DNA of 55,901 nt, taken from JAFDWI01 sp964449375. GTDB taxonomy: Bacteria; Actinomycetota; Acidimicrobiia; Acidimicrobiales; Iamiaceae. Shown piece after piece: positions 33,515 to 41,976 of this stretch. A model generated the notes under the pieces. It saw only the letters and a program-made list of their open reading frames with translations. It was not told the DNA's origin and searched no databases. The stretch lies in contig CAYVAS010000011.1 in assembly GCA_964449375.1 (NCBI GenBank), positions 1 to 55,901 on the forward strand, given 5' to 3'. Made by a program: the position numbers and the translations under genes. Positions within the stretch are counted from its first letter, which is position 1; each line of letters opens with the position of its first letter.

Positions 33515-34909
33515 TCAGGAGAGCGGTGAGGCATCGAAGCCGAGCAGTTCGGTGAAGGTGCACATGGTCCGCAGCACCACCATGTCGCCCCGTTGGGGAC
33601 CCACGATCTGCATGCCGATGGGCACGCCCCTCGAGTCCAGCCCGACGGGGATCGACCCGGCCGGCGATCGGGTCAGGTTGAACGGGTAGGTGAGCTGCAC
33701 CCAGTTGTCGAGCGCTTCCCCCTCGACGGTGCCGAGCCCCCCGGGCGGCCCGGCGAGCCCGGCCACGGTGGGGGTGAGAAGGACCCGTCCCTGGCGCAGC
33801 ACCTCGATCAGGCGCAGGTTGAGCCGGTGTCCCACGTCGGTGTGTTCCAGGTAGTCGACGGCACTGAGATTCTCTGCGAAGGCCATGATGTCCCGCAGCA
33901 CCGGGTCGACCTTGTCCCAGTCCGGGTGGTCCCGGAAACGGCGCATCGCCCGCAGGTTGCCCACTCCGGAGAGCACCAGGAACGAACCGATCGGGTCCTC
34001 GTCGAAGATGTCGTCGATCTGGATGACCTCGACGCCCGCGTCCGCGATCTTGGCCACCGCGGCCGCGCAGGCGTCCACGATCTCCGGATCGACCCGGGCG
34101 TAGCCCAGATTGGGAGACCACACCACCTGACGAGGGACGTGCAGGTCGTCCATGGCGTCGACCCAGGATCGTTCGGGGATGGGAAGCGACTGACGGTCCG
34201 AGGGGTCCGGACCCACGACCGCGTCGAGCACGGCGACGGTGTCGTCCATCGTGGTGGTGAACACACCCTTGACCGACAGCTCCGGCCAACCTGCGGGCTC
34301 GGGGCCCCCGTTGGGGATCCGACCCATGGAGGGTTTCATGCCGGGAAGGCCGCACAGCGCGGCGGGAATCCGGATCGACCCGCCCCCGTCCGAGGCGGTG
34401 GCCAGTGGCACCAGGCCGGCGGCGACCGCGGCCGCGCTGCCTCCGGAGGACCCGCCTGCCGAATAGCCGGTGTGCCACGGGTTGGATGTCCCACCGAACA
34501 GGTTGTTGTGGGTGTCGCCCTTCCAGGCGTACTCGGGCGTGTTGGTCTTGCCCACGACGATGCAGCCCGCCGCCCGCAACCGTTCGACCAGCAGCGAGTC
34601 CCGGGTCGCCGGCGGATCGCCGGCGTGCAGGTGGGAGCCGTAGGTGGTGACGAAGCCTTCGGCGTCCTCCATGTCCTTGACCCCCAGTGGCACCCCGGCG
34701 AAGGCTCCGACCTCCTCGCCCCGGGCGGCGGCTGCGTCGATCTCCTCGGCGTCCGCGAGGGCACGTTCGCCGTCGACGGCGACGAAGGCGCCCAGGTCGC
34801 TGCGGGCCTCGATGCGTTCCAGCGCGTGGGTCACGACTTCCCGGGCGCTGACCTGGCGTGCCTTGACCATTTGGGCGATGCGGACGGGACCATGCGTACG
34901 GAAGTCCAT
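33515..34909 (-). CDS. Amidase signature family enzyme
   Basis: A 464-residue amidase. The Ser-cisSer-Lys triad is visible: Lys78 in G-V-P-L-G-V-K-D-M, the Ser154/155 pair in S-A-G-G-S-S-G-G-S-A-A-A-V-A-A-G, and nucleophile Ser178 in S-D-G-G-G-S-I-R. Length and order are typical of bacterial amidases acting on small amides; the GatA role is unlikely because gatB and gatC are absent. The ATG lies six bases after TACCCT and has no Shine-Dalgarno. The substrate is not predictable from sequence. Confidence 0.92.
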   Translation of the reverse strand: MDFRTHGPVRIAQMVKARQVSAREVVTHALERIEARSDLGAFVAVDGERALADAEEIDAAAARGEEVGAFAGVPLGVKDMEDAEGFVTTYGSHLHAGDPPATRDSLLVERLRAAGCIVVGKTNTPEYAWKGDTHNNLFGGTSNPWHTGYSAGGSSGGSAAAVAAGLVPLATASDGGGSIRIPAALCGLPGMKPSMGRIPNGGPEPAGWPELSVKGVFTTTMDDTVAVLDAVVGPDPSDRQSLPIPERSWVDAMDDLHVPRQVVWSPNLGYARVDPEIVDACAAAVAKIADAGVEVIQIDDIFDEDPIGSFLVLSGVGNLRAMRRFRDHPDWDKVDPVLRDIMAFAENLSAVDYLEHTDVGHRLNLRLIEVLRQGRVLLTPTVAGLAGPPGGLGTVEGEALDNWVQLTYPFNLTRSPAGSIPVGLDSRGVPIGMQIVGPQRGDMVVLRTMCTFTELLGFDASPLS

Positions 34910-34915
34910 GACTAG

Positions 34916-34921
34916 AGGGTA
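34916..34921 (-). promoter_or_regulatory. Leaderless -10 element of the amidase gene
   Basis: TACCCT on the minus strand, six bases before the ATG at 34909. Confidence 0.5.
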
Positions 34922-34984
34922 CCCCCGATCAGCAGGGTCTGCCGCCGGACCGTGCCCGCCCCGCCCGGATCGACCGGCCCCGGA

Positions 34985-35656
34985 TCAGCCGCTCGAATCG
35001 AGGCAGGCGACCTGGATGTCGCCGGGAGCCAGACGGCGCGCAGTGGTGCCCTCGGGACAGTCCTCGGGCACGCCGGCCCGGCCGACCACCTGACCGTCGT
35101 TGGGCTCGTCGCAGGGCACCACGGTGGTGCGCGGCCCCGCGTCGACCCGCACGCAACGGTTCTGCAGGGAACCCGGCGCAGCCGGATCCTCGCTGGTCCC
35201 GGTGAGCAGCACGATCAACATGATGCCCGCCAGCACGATCAGGCCGAACCCGAACAGCAGCCGGACCCGGAACGGGCGGGCCGGGACGCTGGGCCGGTGG
35301 ACCGCCCGCGCCTCGCGTCGACGCTGGTCGGTGTCGGCGTGCCATTCCGCGAACCCGCCGGGCGGCTCGGGTTCGGTGCCCGGAGGAAACGGGCTGTAGG
35401 GCGTCCGGGGACGGGCGACGGTGATCGTCTGGTCGTAGCGGGCTCGGCGCTCAGGGTCACCAAGGACGTCCCAGGCCGCGTTCAGCTCCCGGATCCACAC
35501 CTCGGCCTCGGCCCGGGAACGCGGATCGGCGGCGCGGTCGCCGAGGCGGTCCGGGTGGTAGCGACGAACCAGGCCCCGGTAGGCGCGACGGATCTGGTCG
35601 GTCGTCGCGTCGTCGGCCACCCCCAGCAACTCGTAGTGGGTTCGCCTTCGGCTCAC
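34985..35656 (-). CDS. DnaJ-domain single-pass membrane protein
   Basis: A 223-residue protein with an N-terminal J domain (residues 7-75; H-Y-E-L-L-G-V opening and intact H-P-D in Y-H-P-D-R-L-G-D), a Pro-rich linker, one membrane helix (about 130-155) and a short exterior C-terminal domain with three Cys in N-R-C-V-R-V, V-V-P-C-D-E and V-A-C-L-D. The J domain should face the cytoplasm and recruit DnaK to the membrane. It lacks the zinc-finger and substrate domains of true DnaJ. GTG start; no clear leaderless promoter. The exterior domain resembles small septum-type domains but no family is claimed. Confidence 0.83.
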   Translation of the reverse strand: MSRRRTHYELLGVADDATTDQIRRAYRGLVRRYHPDRLGDRAADPRSRAEAEVWIRELNAAWDVLGDPERRARYDQTITVARPRTPYSPFPPGTEPEPPGGFAEWHADTDQRRREARAVHRPSVPARPFRVRLLFGFGLIVLAGIMLIVLLTGTSEDPAAPGSLQNRCVRVDAGPRTTVVPCDEPNDGQVVGRAGVPEDCPEGTTARRLAPGDIQVACLDSSG

Positions 35657-35734
35657 CGTTCCAGGCTTGCGCTTTTGTCCCGGACCGGCAACCGGGTCCC
35701 GGGTCGGCGTCTCAGACGTTCCGCCCCGGTCGTG

Positions 35735-37066
35735 TCATGCGAGCCGCGCTGCCAGGCGGTCCAGTCCGGCGACCCGGGAACCCTTGACCAGGACCGCGTC
35801 TCCCTCGCCCAACCCGGCTCCGCCCAACAGGATCACGACCTCCCCGGCGTCGCCAACCACGTGGGCTTTCGGTCCGTACGCGCTGGTGCCCACCGCGATG
35901 ACCGCGATGCCGAGCGACGCGGCCAGGTCCCCCATCGCGCGGTGATCCTCGGCCGAGGTCGGACCCAGTTCGGCCATCCGACCCAGGATCGCTACCCGGC
36001 GATCGACATCGAGGTCGGCCAGCGCCCGCAGCGCAGCCGCCATCGAGGTGGGATTGGCGTTGTAGGAATCGTCGATGACCACCAGGCCGTCGCTCCGGCG
36101 CCGCACGTCCATGCGCATCGGCGAGAGGCGGGCTGCGCCGAGCGCCTCGACGACGGCTTCGAAGGGGATGCCGAGACGCAACCCGGCCGCGGCAGCCGCC
36201 AGCGCGTTGGGCACCTGATGAGCGCCGTGGGCCGCCAGGCGGACCCGGCCCGAACCCCAGGGGGTCTCCAGCGTGAAGGACGCGCGCAGGTCCGTGTCGA
36301 CCTCGATCCGGTCGGCGTGCACGTCGACCCCGCCGGCGTCGACACCGAACCGCAGCACCGAGGCGTCGGTTCGATCTGCGAGCGCCGCGACCCGGGCGTC
36401 GTCGGCGTTGAGCACCGCGGTGCCCTCGGAGGGCAGCGCCTCGACCAGTTCACCCTTGGCGGCGGCGACCTCGTCGAGGGAACCGAACTGTTCCAGGTGC
36501 GCACCCGCGATCGCGGTGACGATCCCCACCGTGGGTGCCGCGATGGCACACAACCCGGCGATGTGGCCGATCCCCCGGGCGCCCATCTCACACGCGACCG
36601 CCTCGGTGGACTCGTCGGCCGTCAGCAGGGTGAGGGGCACGCCGAGCTCGTTGTTGAACGAGGCCCGGCTGGCGACGGTCCGATGCGTGGTGGCCAGCAC
36701 CGCGGCGAGCAGGTCCTTGGTCGAGGTCTTGGCCACCGATCCGGTGATCCCCACGACCCGTCCCGCGAGCTGCGTGTCGAGCCGGGAACGTGCCAGCGCG
36801 CCGAGTGCTCCGAGTGCGACCAGGGTGTCGTGGACCGCGACCGCCGGCCGGCCCGAGTCGTCGCCACGGCTCGTCAGATAGGCGGTCGCACCGCGTTCGA
36901 TCGCGTCGTCGATGAAGTCGTGGCCGTCGCGTTCGGCGACGATCGGCACGAACAGACGCCCGGCGACGTCGCCGCGGGAGTCGATCGTCGCGCCGTCGGC
37001 CTCGACGGGTTCACCGAGCCGGACCCCGTCGGTCGCCGCTGCGATGTCGGTGGTGGTCAGGCGCAT
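35735..37066 (-). CDS. murF: UDP-N-acetylmuramoyl-tripeptide--D-alanyl-D-alanine ligase MurF
   Basis: A 443-residue Mur ligase that adds D-Ala-D-Ala to the UDP-MurNAc peptide in peptidoglycan synthesis. The N-domain has D-S-R-x-V-x-x-G-x-L-F-V-P. The ATP loop is G-I-T-G-S-V-A-K-T-S-T-K with Ala112 where Mur ligases usually have Gly. N-N-E-L-G-V-P-L-T-L-L and the D-D-S-Y-N-A-N-P segment near 340 are diagnostic of MurF. Isolated from the usual division cluster; ddl, which makes its substrate, is about 12 kb away. Start is seven bases after TACGTT. Confidence 0.95.
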   Translation of the reverse strand: MRLTTTDIAAATDGVRLGEPVEADGATIDSRGDVAGRLFVPIVAERDGHDFIDDAIERGATAYLTSRGDDSGRPAVAVHDTLVALGALGALARSRLDTQLAGRVVGITGSVAKTSTKDLLAAVLATTHRTVASRASFNNELGVPLTLLTADESTEAVACEMGARGIGHIAGLCAIAAPTVGIVTAIAGAHLEQFGSLDEVAAAKGELVEALPSEGTAVLNADDARVAALADRTDASVLRFGVDAGGVDVHADRIEVDTDLRASFTLETPWGSGRVRLAAHGAHQVPNALAAAAAGLRLGIPFEAVVEALGAARLSPMRMDVRRRSDGLVVIDDSYNANPTSMAAALRALADLDVDRRVAILGRMAELGPTSAEDHRAMGDLAASLGIAVIAVGTSAYGPKAHVVGDAGEVVILLGGAGLGEGDAVLVKGSRVAGLDRLAARLA

Positions 37067-37073
37067 ACCTTCG

Positions 37074-37079
37074 AACGTA
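37074..37079 (-). promoter_or_regulatory. Leaderless -10 element of murF
   Basis: TACGTT on the minus strand, seven bases before the ATG at 37066. Confidence 0.45.
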
Positions 37080-37149
37080 GCGGCCCTCGTGGACGCGCTC
37101 CTCGGTCCGGGCGGGTGCGGGTCGACGGTGCAACGTCGGCCCGGCGCGG

Positions 37150-38823
37150 TCAGCTCAGGCTGGCAGCCAACCCCGGGCGGTCGATCTTGGCGTTGTGCCG
37201 TTTGTCGACGGGCAGGTGGTCGATGAAGAAGAAGCGGGTCAGTCCCCGGGTGGAGGCATGAGCCTCGGCCAGGTCGCGCAGTTCGTTCTCGATGCGGACC
37301 TGCTGGGGGCGTGCCTCGGGTCGCAGTTCCACACAGACCGCCGCCACGCCACTGCCCAGCGCCTTCGGCGCGATCAACGCGCTTTTGACCACGTCGGGGT
37401 GGGTGTTGATGACCGGTTCCACACACAACGGGTAGTAGGTCTTCTCATCGGTGACGACCCGGTGGGAGCGACGACCGCACACCCACAGGCGGCCCTGCTC
37501 GTCCAACCAGCCGAGATCCCCCAAGCGGTGCCAGTTGGTGTCGCCGTCGGCGATCTTGTTGTCGGCCATCTCTTCGGGGGCGTCGTAGTAGTGATCGCTG
37601 ATGTGCGGGCTGCGGGCCACGACCTCGCCGATCTCGCCGGAGCCCAGGACCGTGGCGTCGGCCATGGTCGGGATCGGTCCGTCGACGACGTCGACGATCT
37701 TCACCTCCACGTGCGCCAGCGGGTCGCCAACGCACAGTCCCTCGCCGGCCTCGGTGCGTGCCCAGGTCTCGTCCAGCACCGTTGCGCCGGCGATCTCGGC
37801 GACCGGGAGCGCCTCGGTCGCGCCGTAGTTCGAGTAGATCTCACCGTCGACGAGCATGTCCTTGACCGCCGCGTACAACGGCCCGTACACCTCGGCGCCG
37901 CCCGCGACGATTCGTTTGATGCTCGGCAGCTTCAGGCCGTTCTCGGCGCAGTGACGGGCGAGGTTGGTCAGCACCGCCGGTGATCCGAAGAACGACGCGA
38001 CCTGGTGGCGTTTGATCGTGTCGACCAGCTTGGCCGGGTCGGCGGCGCCGGGGCCCTTGGTGGCGAAGTTCATCGGCGGCACCACCACCGTGCCGCCGTG
38101 GAACAGTCCGATGATCCAGAAGATCGGGAACGTCGGCATGTCGACGACGTCGCCGTGGTCGGCGAGGCGCCACTGGGCGGCGACTCCGTCGATCATCGAG
38201 GTGAGGTTCCGGTGGGTCATCACGGTGGGCTTGGGGTTGCCGGTACTGCCCGTGGTGAACGCGATCACGCAGGGATCGTCCACGGCGACGTCGGGAAGTT
38301 CGGGGTCACCGACCCAGGAGCGTTCCAGGGAGGCCAGGGTGGTCACGCCGGGGAACCGGGAGGGACCGACCAGCACGTTCTTGGAGATCGTGCCCTTGCC
38401 CCAACCGAACACCGCCCGGCCGATCTGGGCTTCGGGGGTGCCGAAGAACACCTCGGGGCCGACCCTGGCGATCGACTTGCCCACGCTGCGAAGCCCGTGG
38501 CTGTGGGGCTCGATACCGACCATGACCGCGCCGACCCGCCACAGCGCCAGGGCGGTGACCATCGCGTCCTCACAGGGAGGGATCATGAAGGAACACAGCG
38601 TGCCCTCGCCCACCCCGAAGTCCCGGAGGCCGGCGGCGACGGCCTCGGCCCGGCGGCTCAACTCGGCGTAGGTGGTGGTCGTGGTCCGGGGCCGTGAACC
38701 CAGGCCGGGGTGCTCGTGGATCAACGCCAGGCGCGTCGGGTCGGTCCGGGCGATCTCGGCCACCCGGTCGGGCAGGTCCATGATCCGGCCGGTGGTCTCG
38801 GGAGCTGGGGTGGAGGTGCTCAT
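37150..38823 (-). CDS. OleC-like adenylate-forming enzyme
   Basis: A 557-residue ANL-superfamily protein. The ATP loop T190-T-G-S-T-G-N-P-K and the later Y-G-A-T-E-A-L-P-V-A, P-T-F-P-I-F and G-R-L-W-V-C-G-R-R-S-H-R-V segments match OleC more than ordinary acyl-CoA ligases. OleC enzymes close beta-hydroxy acids into beta-lactones in long-chain olefin and lactone biosynthesis. The final Lys motif reads K-R-H-N-A-K-I-D-R. Its ATG overlaps the hydrolase stop (ATGA), so the two are co-translated. The partner thiolase OleA and reductase OleD are not next to it, so an olefin product is not established. Confidence 0.8.
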   Translation of the reverse strand: MSTSTPAPETTGRIMDLPDRVAEIARTDPTRLALIHEHPGLGSRPRTTTTTYAELSRRAEAVAAGLRDFGVGEGTLCSFMIPPCEDAMVTALALWRVGAVMVGIEPHSHGLRSVGKSIARVGPEVFFGTPEAQIGRAVFGWGKGTISKNVLVGPSRFPGVTTLASLERSWVGDPELPDVAVDDPCVIAFTTGSTGNPKPTVMTHRNLTSMIDGVAAQWRLADHGDVVDMPTFPIFWIIGLFHGGTVVVPPMNFATKGPGAADPAKLVDTIKRHQVASFFGSPAVLTNLARHCAENGLKLPSIKRIVAGGAEVYGPLYAAVKDMLVDGEIYSNYGATEALPVAEIAGATVLDETWARTEAGEGLCVGDPLAHVEVKIVDVVDGPIPTMADATVLGSGEIGEVVARSPHISDHYYDAPEEMADNKIADGDTNWHRLGDLGWLDEQGRLWVCGRRSHRVVTDEKTYYPLCVEPVINTHPDVVKSALIAPKALGSGVAAVCVELRPEARPQQVRIENELRDLAEAHASTRGLTRFFFIDHLPVDKRHNAKIDRPGLAASLS

Positions 38824-39674
38824 GAAGCCTGCTTTGCCTCGGTGGTCGTGTCGATCAGCTCGGTGACGAGCGCGGTCACCGCGTCGGGGTCCTCCAGCAT
38901 CGCCAGGTGGCCGGCGTCGTCGATGACCTCGACCCGTTCGGCGTGGAGGCGGTCCTCGAGCCCGGCGGCCTTCCTGCGGGACAGCACCCGGTTCTGTGCG
39001 CCCCAGACCACCCAGATGGGCACGTCCCGGTCGACGTCGACGGTGTCCAGCTCGCCGTAGGCGTCCATGTCGTCGAGCACGTCCACCAGTGCGGGCATCT
39101 GGTCGGCCCGCATCTGGCACGCCAGCAGCTCGGGGTCACGGTGCAGTCCCCTGGCGACGCCTTGGCGGCCGAGCTGGAAGCGCAGGGTGGGCGATCCGGC
39201 CACCGAGGGGATCCCGATCTTGCGGGAGACCGACCGGGCGGCCCGAGTGGGCCCGGCGCCCAGCTTCTTCATGTTGTGGACGAAGCCGATGCCGCCGCCA
39301 CCGAAGCTGGCTTCGGTCAGCGGGTTGACGGCCAGGACACTGGTGATCAGATCCGGGCGCTTCCGGGACACCTGGACCGCGATGTTCGAGCCCATGCAGT
39401 TGCCCACGAGGGTCACCGGTGCAAGATTGTTCTCCTCGATCAGGGCGATGATCAGGTCGATCATGTCACCCAGGGTCGCCGGGGGTTCCGGGCGGGGCGA
39501 GGCGCCGAACCCGGGCAGGTCCACCGCGATGCAGCGGTGCGTGGCGGACAACGCAGCGATCTGTTCCCGCCAGATCGTCGACGAGGTCCCCCCGTTGTGG
39601 AGGAACAGGATGACGGGTCCGGAGCCCTCGTCCCGGTAGGCGACGGTGGTGCCATCGTGGGTGAAGGTCTTCAT
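38820..39674 (-). CDS. Alpha/beta hydrolase with Cys at the nucleophile elbow
   Basis: A 284-residue alpha/beta hydrolase. The oxyanion segment is H-N-G-G-T-S-S-T-I-W, and the elbow V-G-N-C-M-G-S-N places Cys93 where Ser is usual. The typical acid loop W-G-x-x-D reads W-G-A-Q-N, so the usual Asp is Asn, while D-D-A-G-H-L-A-M-L-E supplies the His. It therefore differs from OleB, which uses an Asp nucleophile (H-D-W-G). CGGAG lies seven bases before the ATG. A short leaderless ORF ends on the ATG (ATGA). It is coupled to the downstream OleC-like gene and probably acts on the same acyl intermediate. Confidence 0.85.
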   Translation of the reverse strand: MKTFTHDGTTVAYRDEGSGPVILFLHNGGTSSTIWREQIAALSATHRCIAVDLPGFGASPRPEPPATLGDMIDLIIALIEENNLAPVTLVGNCMGSNIAVQVSRKRPDLITSVLAVNPLTEASFGGGGIGFVHNMKKLGAGPTRAARSVSRKIGIPSVAGSPTLRFQLGRQGVARGLHRDPELLACQMRADQMPALVDVLDDMDAYGELDTVDVDRDVPIWVVWGAQNRVLSRRKAAGLEDRLHAERVEVIDDAGHLAMLEDPDAVTALVTELIDTTTEAKQAS

Positions 39675-39718
39675 GGGCAGCTCCGTGGATACCGGTCGGG
39701 AGCGTGTTCCCCGACCAT
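39671..39718 (-). CDS. Leaderless upstream ORF (15 codons) of the hydrolase
   Basis: The minus strand encodes M-V-G-E-H-A-P-D-R-Y-P-R-S-C-P and then TGA. The TGA overlaps the hydrolase ATG as ATGA. The uORF ATG is seven bases after TACGCT, the same geometry as the leaderless genes here. Translation through it would bring ribosomes to the hydrolase start, which also has its own CGGAG site. A cis-regulatory or coupling role is an inference; the peptide itself may have no function. Confidence 0.5.
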   Translation of the reverse strand: MVGEHAPDRYPRSCP

Positions 39719-39725
39719 GAACATC

Positions 39726-39731
39726 AGCGTA
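39726..39731 (-). promoter_or_regulatory. Leaderless -10 element of the uORF-hydrolase-oleC unit
   Basis: TACGCT on the minus strand, seven bases before the uORF ATG. It is embedded in a direct repeat TGATGT-acgc-TGATGT (39721-39736), which could bind a regulator. Confidence 0.5.
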
Positions 39732-39838
39732 CATCACTCGTCGGTCGGAACAACCGGGCGGGCCACCAACCGTACGTCGAAACCGCGAGACGCACCACCC
39801 TTTCCGGCCACCTGGCTCCTTGGTGCAGGCACCTGCCC

Positions 39839-40954
39839 TCAGGACGACGGGGGGGTCGGACAAGTGCTCGCCTCTGCCGGTCCGTCGATTGGTTCCGGTA
39901 GCCACGACGCGTACGCGGGGTGGTCGCTTCCGATCGGCAGGCGCTCGGTGGTGTCGTGGCGGGCCGAGTGATACCAGGCGGTCACGATTCCGAGCGCCGC
40001 ACGGGCGTCGTCGAGCGACACCGGGTTGGGAGCATCGGCTGCAAGAGCGTCGACGAAGGCCTGGAACTGGCCGGTGAACGCGTCCGGGCGGCTTGGCACC
40101 GCCGCCAGCACCTCCTCTCCCGCGCGACGTGTCACGTCGTCCCGCCACTCGAAGGCCCACGGTCTGCCGGCCGGATGGTAGGGGTCGGTCGCGGATTCGA
40201 TCTGGACTCCTTCGAAACACCACACCAGTCGTGAGGTCTCGATCGCGGCGCCGGTCGTGGCGTTCATCGTCACCAGTGCGCCGTCGGTCGTGCGGCCGAT
40301 CGCGACCGCACAGTCCTCGGTGGCCACCTCGTTGACCCGGGTGGTGGTCATGGCGTGGATCTCGGCCAGGGGCCCGCCGATCCAGGTGAGCAGGTCGTGG
40401 AGGTGCACCGCATGGTTCACCACGGTCCCCCCCAGCGCTCCCTGCCAGGTCGACCGCCATGCGGCCTCGTCGTAGTAGTCGGCGTCCCGACGCCACCACG
40501 TCGAGGCGTGCGCGATGAACAGCCGTCCGGTCAGACCCGCCTCCACCAGCGCACGAGCCTGGGCGGCTCCCCGACCGAACCGGTACTGCAGCACCGGCAT
40601 GAGCCGCGCGCCGCCCGGCGCGGCCGCAACCGCCTCGGCGATCCGGTCGCAAGCCGCCAGCGAATCCACCAGCGGCTTCTCACAGATCACGTGCACTCCG
40701 GCGGCGAGACACCGGGTGATCTGCGTCTCGTGCAACGCCGGAGGCGTGCACAGGTCCACCACGTCGACTCCGGCCTCCAGGAGCTCGTCCAGAGAGGCGT
40801 ACCCGGGAAGTCCCCAGGCCGCGGCAACCTCGGCGCGGCGTCGACCGTCGGGTTCGACCACCGCGACCGCATCGGCGCCGGCCACGTCGATCCACGACAG
40901 CAGGTGCAGCTGCCCGACCCCGGTGCCCACCACCCCGACGCGCAGCCCGCTCAC
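39839..40954 (-). CDS. Gfo/Idh/MocA family oxidoreductase
   Basis: A 371-residue NAD(P)-dependent dehydrogenase of the sugar/cyclitol class. The Rossmann loop V-G-V-V-G-T-G-V-G-Q-L-H is at residues 6-17, and the family motif C-E-K-P-L has Glu92-Lys93-Pro94. The H-D-L-L-T-W-I-G-G segment belongs to the C-terminal substrate sheet, with N-H-A-V-H-L-H near 170-180 supplying the catalytic His region. The GTG at 40954 overlaps the stop of the next upstream gene (GTGA), so it is the last gene of a coupled three-gene run. The substrate is probably a sugar or a sugar acid. Confidence 0.9.
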   Translation of the reverse strand: MSGLRVGVVGTGVGQLHLLSWIDVAGADAVAVVEPDGRRRAEVAAAWGLPGYASLDELLEAGVDVVDLCTPPALHETQITRCLAAGVHVICEKPLVDSLAACDRIAEAVAAAPGGARLMPVLQYRFGRGAAQARALVEAGLTGRLFIAHASTWWRRDADYYDEAAWRSTWQGALGGTVVNHAVHLHDLLTWIGGPLAEIHAMTTTRVNEVATEDCAVAIGRTTDGALVTMNATTGAAIETSRLVWCFEGVQIESATDPYHPAGRPWAFEWRDDVTRRAGEEVLAAVPSRPDAFTGQFQAFVDALAADAPNPVSLDDARAALGIVTAWYHSARHDTTERLPIGSDHPAYASWLPEPIDGPAEASTCPTPPSS

Positions 40955-41976
40955 CGTCCGGTCCCCCAGACCCGTGCCTGGTCGCGCGCGTCCAGGCAGA
41001 GCTGGGACACCGCGAACACGTGATCCTGGGTCATCAACGTGTCGGTGCCGTCACGGAGGTCCGCCAGCAGGGTCGGAGCCCAGCCCACCGGAGCGTCCGT
41101 CACGTCCACCCGGCGGGACCCCTCGGCATCGACATGGATCAGGTGTTCGGGGCCTGGCCGGCCCTCGACGTCGATGTTGGCGCGCACCTCGAGGGTACCG
41201 GTGGTGCCCACCACCTCGAGACGGACATCGCCCCAGGTGTCCAGCCCCGCCGGCGAGAGCAGGTCCACCGTGTGGTGGCCCTCGACCCCGGCGCCGACCA
41301 GCGTCAGGGTGCCCACGTCCTGGAACCCGCCCCGCGTCGGGTTCGCCGCGTTGCCGGCGGATGCGTCGACCACCGCGGCGTCCTCGGGGTCGCCGGTGAG
41401 GGCCAGGAACTCATCCACCTGGTGTGAGGCCAGATCCACCAGGATCCCACCGGAACGCGCCGGGTCGAAGAACCAGTCCGGGCGCGACTCCGCGGCGAGG
41501 GTGTGGGGTCCCACCCCACGAATCCGCACCAGCGAACCCACCGCGCCCGAACGGGCCAGGTCGATCGCTGCGACCACCGCCCGGTTGTCGAAGCGTTCGG
41601 TGAACAACACCGTCCAGGGGCGCCCCGGACGGTCCCCCACCGCCGCGCGCACCGCGGCGAGCTGGGCCCGGCTGGTCAGTCCCGGCTTGGCCGACACCAC
41701 CGACCGGCCCGCCTCCAACGCCGCCACGGCAACCTCGGCCCGGGTCGCGGGGATCCCGACGGTGACCACCACGCCGATGGAGTCGTCCGCCAGGATCTGG
41801 TCCAGGGGTCGGGCAACCGATCCGGACTGCCAGGACGCGTACGCCTCGATGAGATCGCCCTCGGGCACGTGAGCGGCGGCTTCGGCGCCGGCTCCCACGA
41901 GACCATCGACGATCGTGAACAGATGCAGATGGTCCGCGCCCGCCACGGCGAAGCGCACCGGAGCGGTTCCGGTCAC
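40951..41976 (-). CDS. Gfo/Idh/MocA family oxidoreductase with altered EKP motif
   Basis: A 341-residue relative of the downstream gene. The Rossmann loop is less regular (F-A-V-A-G-A-D-H-L-H), and the EKP motif reads S-A-K-P with Ala96-Lys97-Pro98; the Lys is kept. F-D-P-A-R-S-G-G-I-L-V-D-L-A-S-H-Q-V-D-E-F carries the His used in catalysis. The coenzyme-facing Glu is therefore missing while the catalytic residues look intact. The GTG start overlaps the stop of the Tat-exported protein gene (GTGA). It may form a heteromeric pair with the neighbouring oxidoreductase, or act on a second intermediate. Confidence 0.85.
   Translation of the reverse strand: MTGTAPVRFAVAGADHLHLFTIVDGLVGAGAEAAAHVPEGDLIEAYASWQSGSVARPLDQILADDSIGVVVTVGIPATRAEVAVAALEAGRSVVSAKPGLTSRAQLAAVRAAVGDRPGRPWTVLFTERFDNRAVVAAIDLARSGAVGSLVRIRGVGPHTLAAESRPDWFFDPARSGGILVDLASHQVDEFLALTGDPEDAAVVDASAGNAANPTRGGFQDVGTLTLVGAGVEGHHTVDLLSPAGLDTWGDVRLEVVGTTGTLEVRANIDVEGRPGPEHLIHVDAEGSRRVDVTDAPVGWAPTLLADLRDGTDTLMTQDHVFAVSQLCLDARDQARVWGTGR

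Noticed and set aside
37150..39674. A complete ole (olefin) biosynthesis cluster
   Set aside because: No OleA thiolase or OleD reductase is adjacent and the hydrolase lacks the OleB Asp nucleophile; only OleC-likeness is supported.
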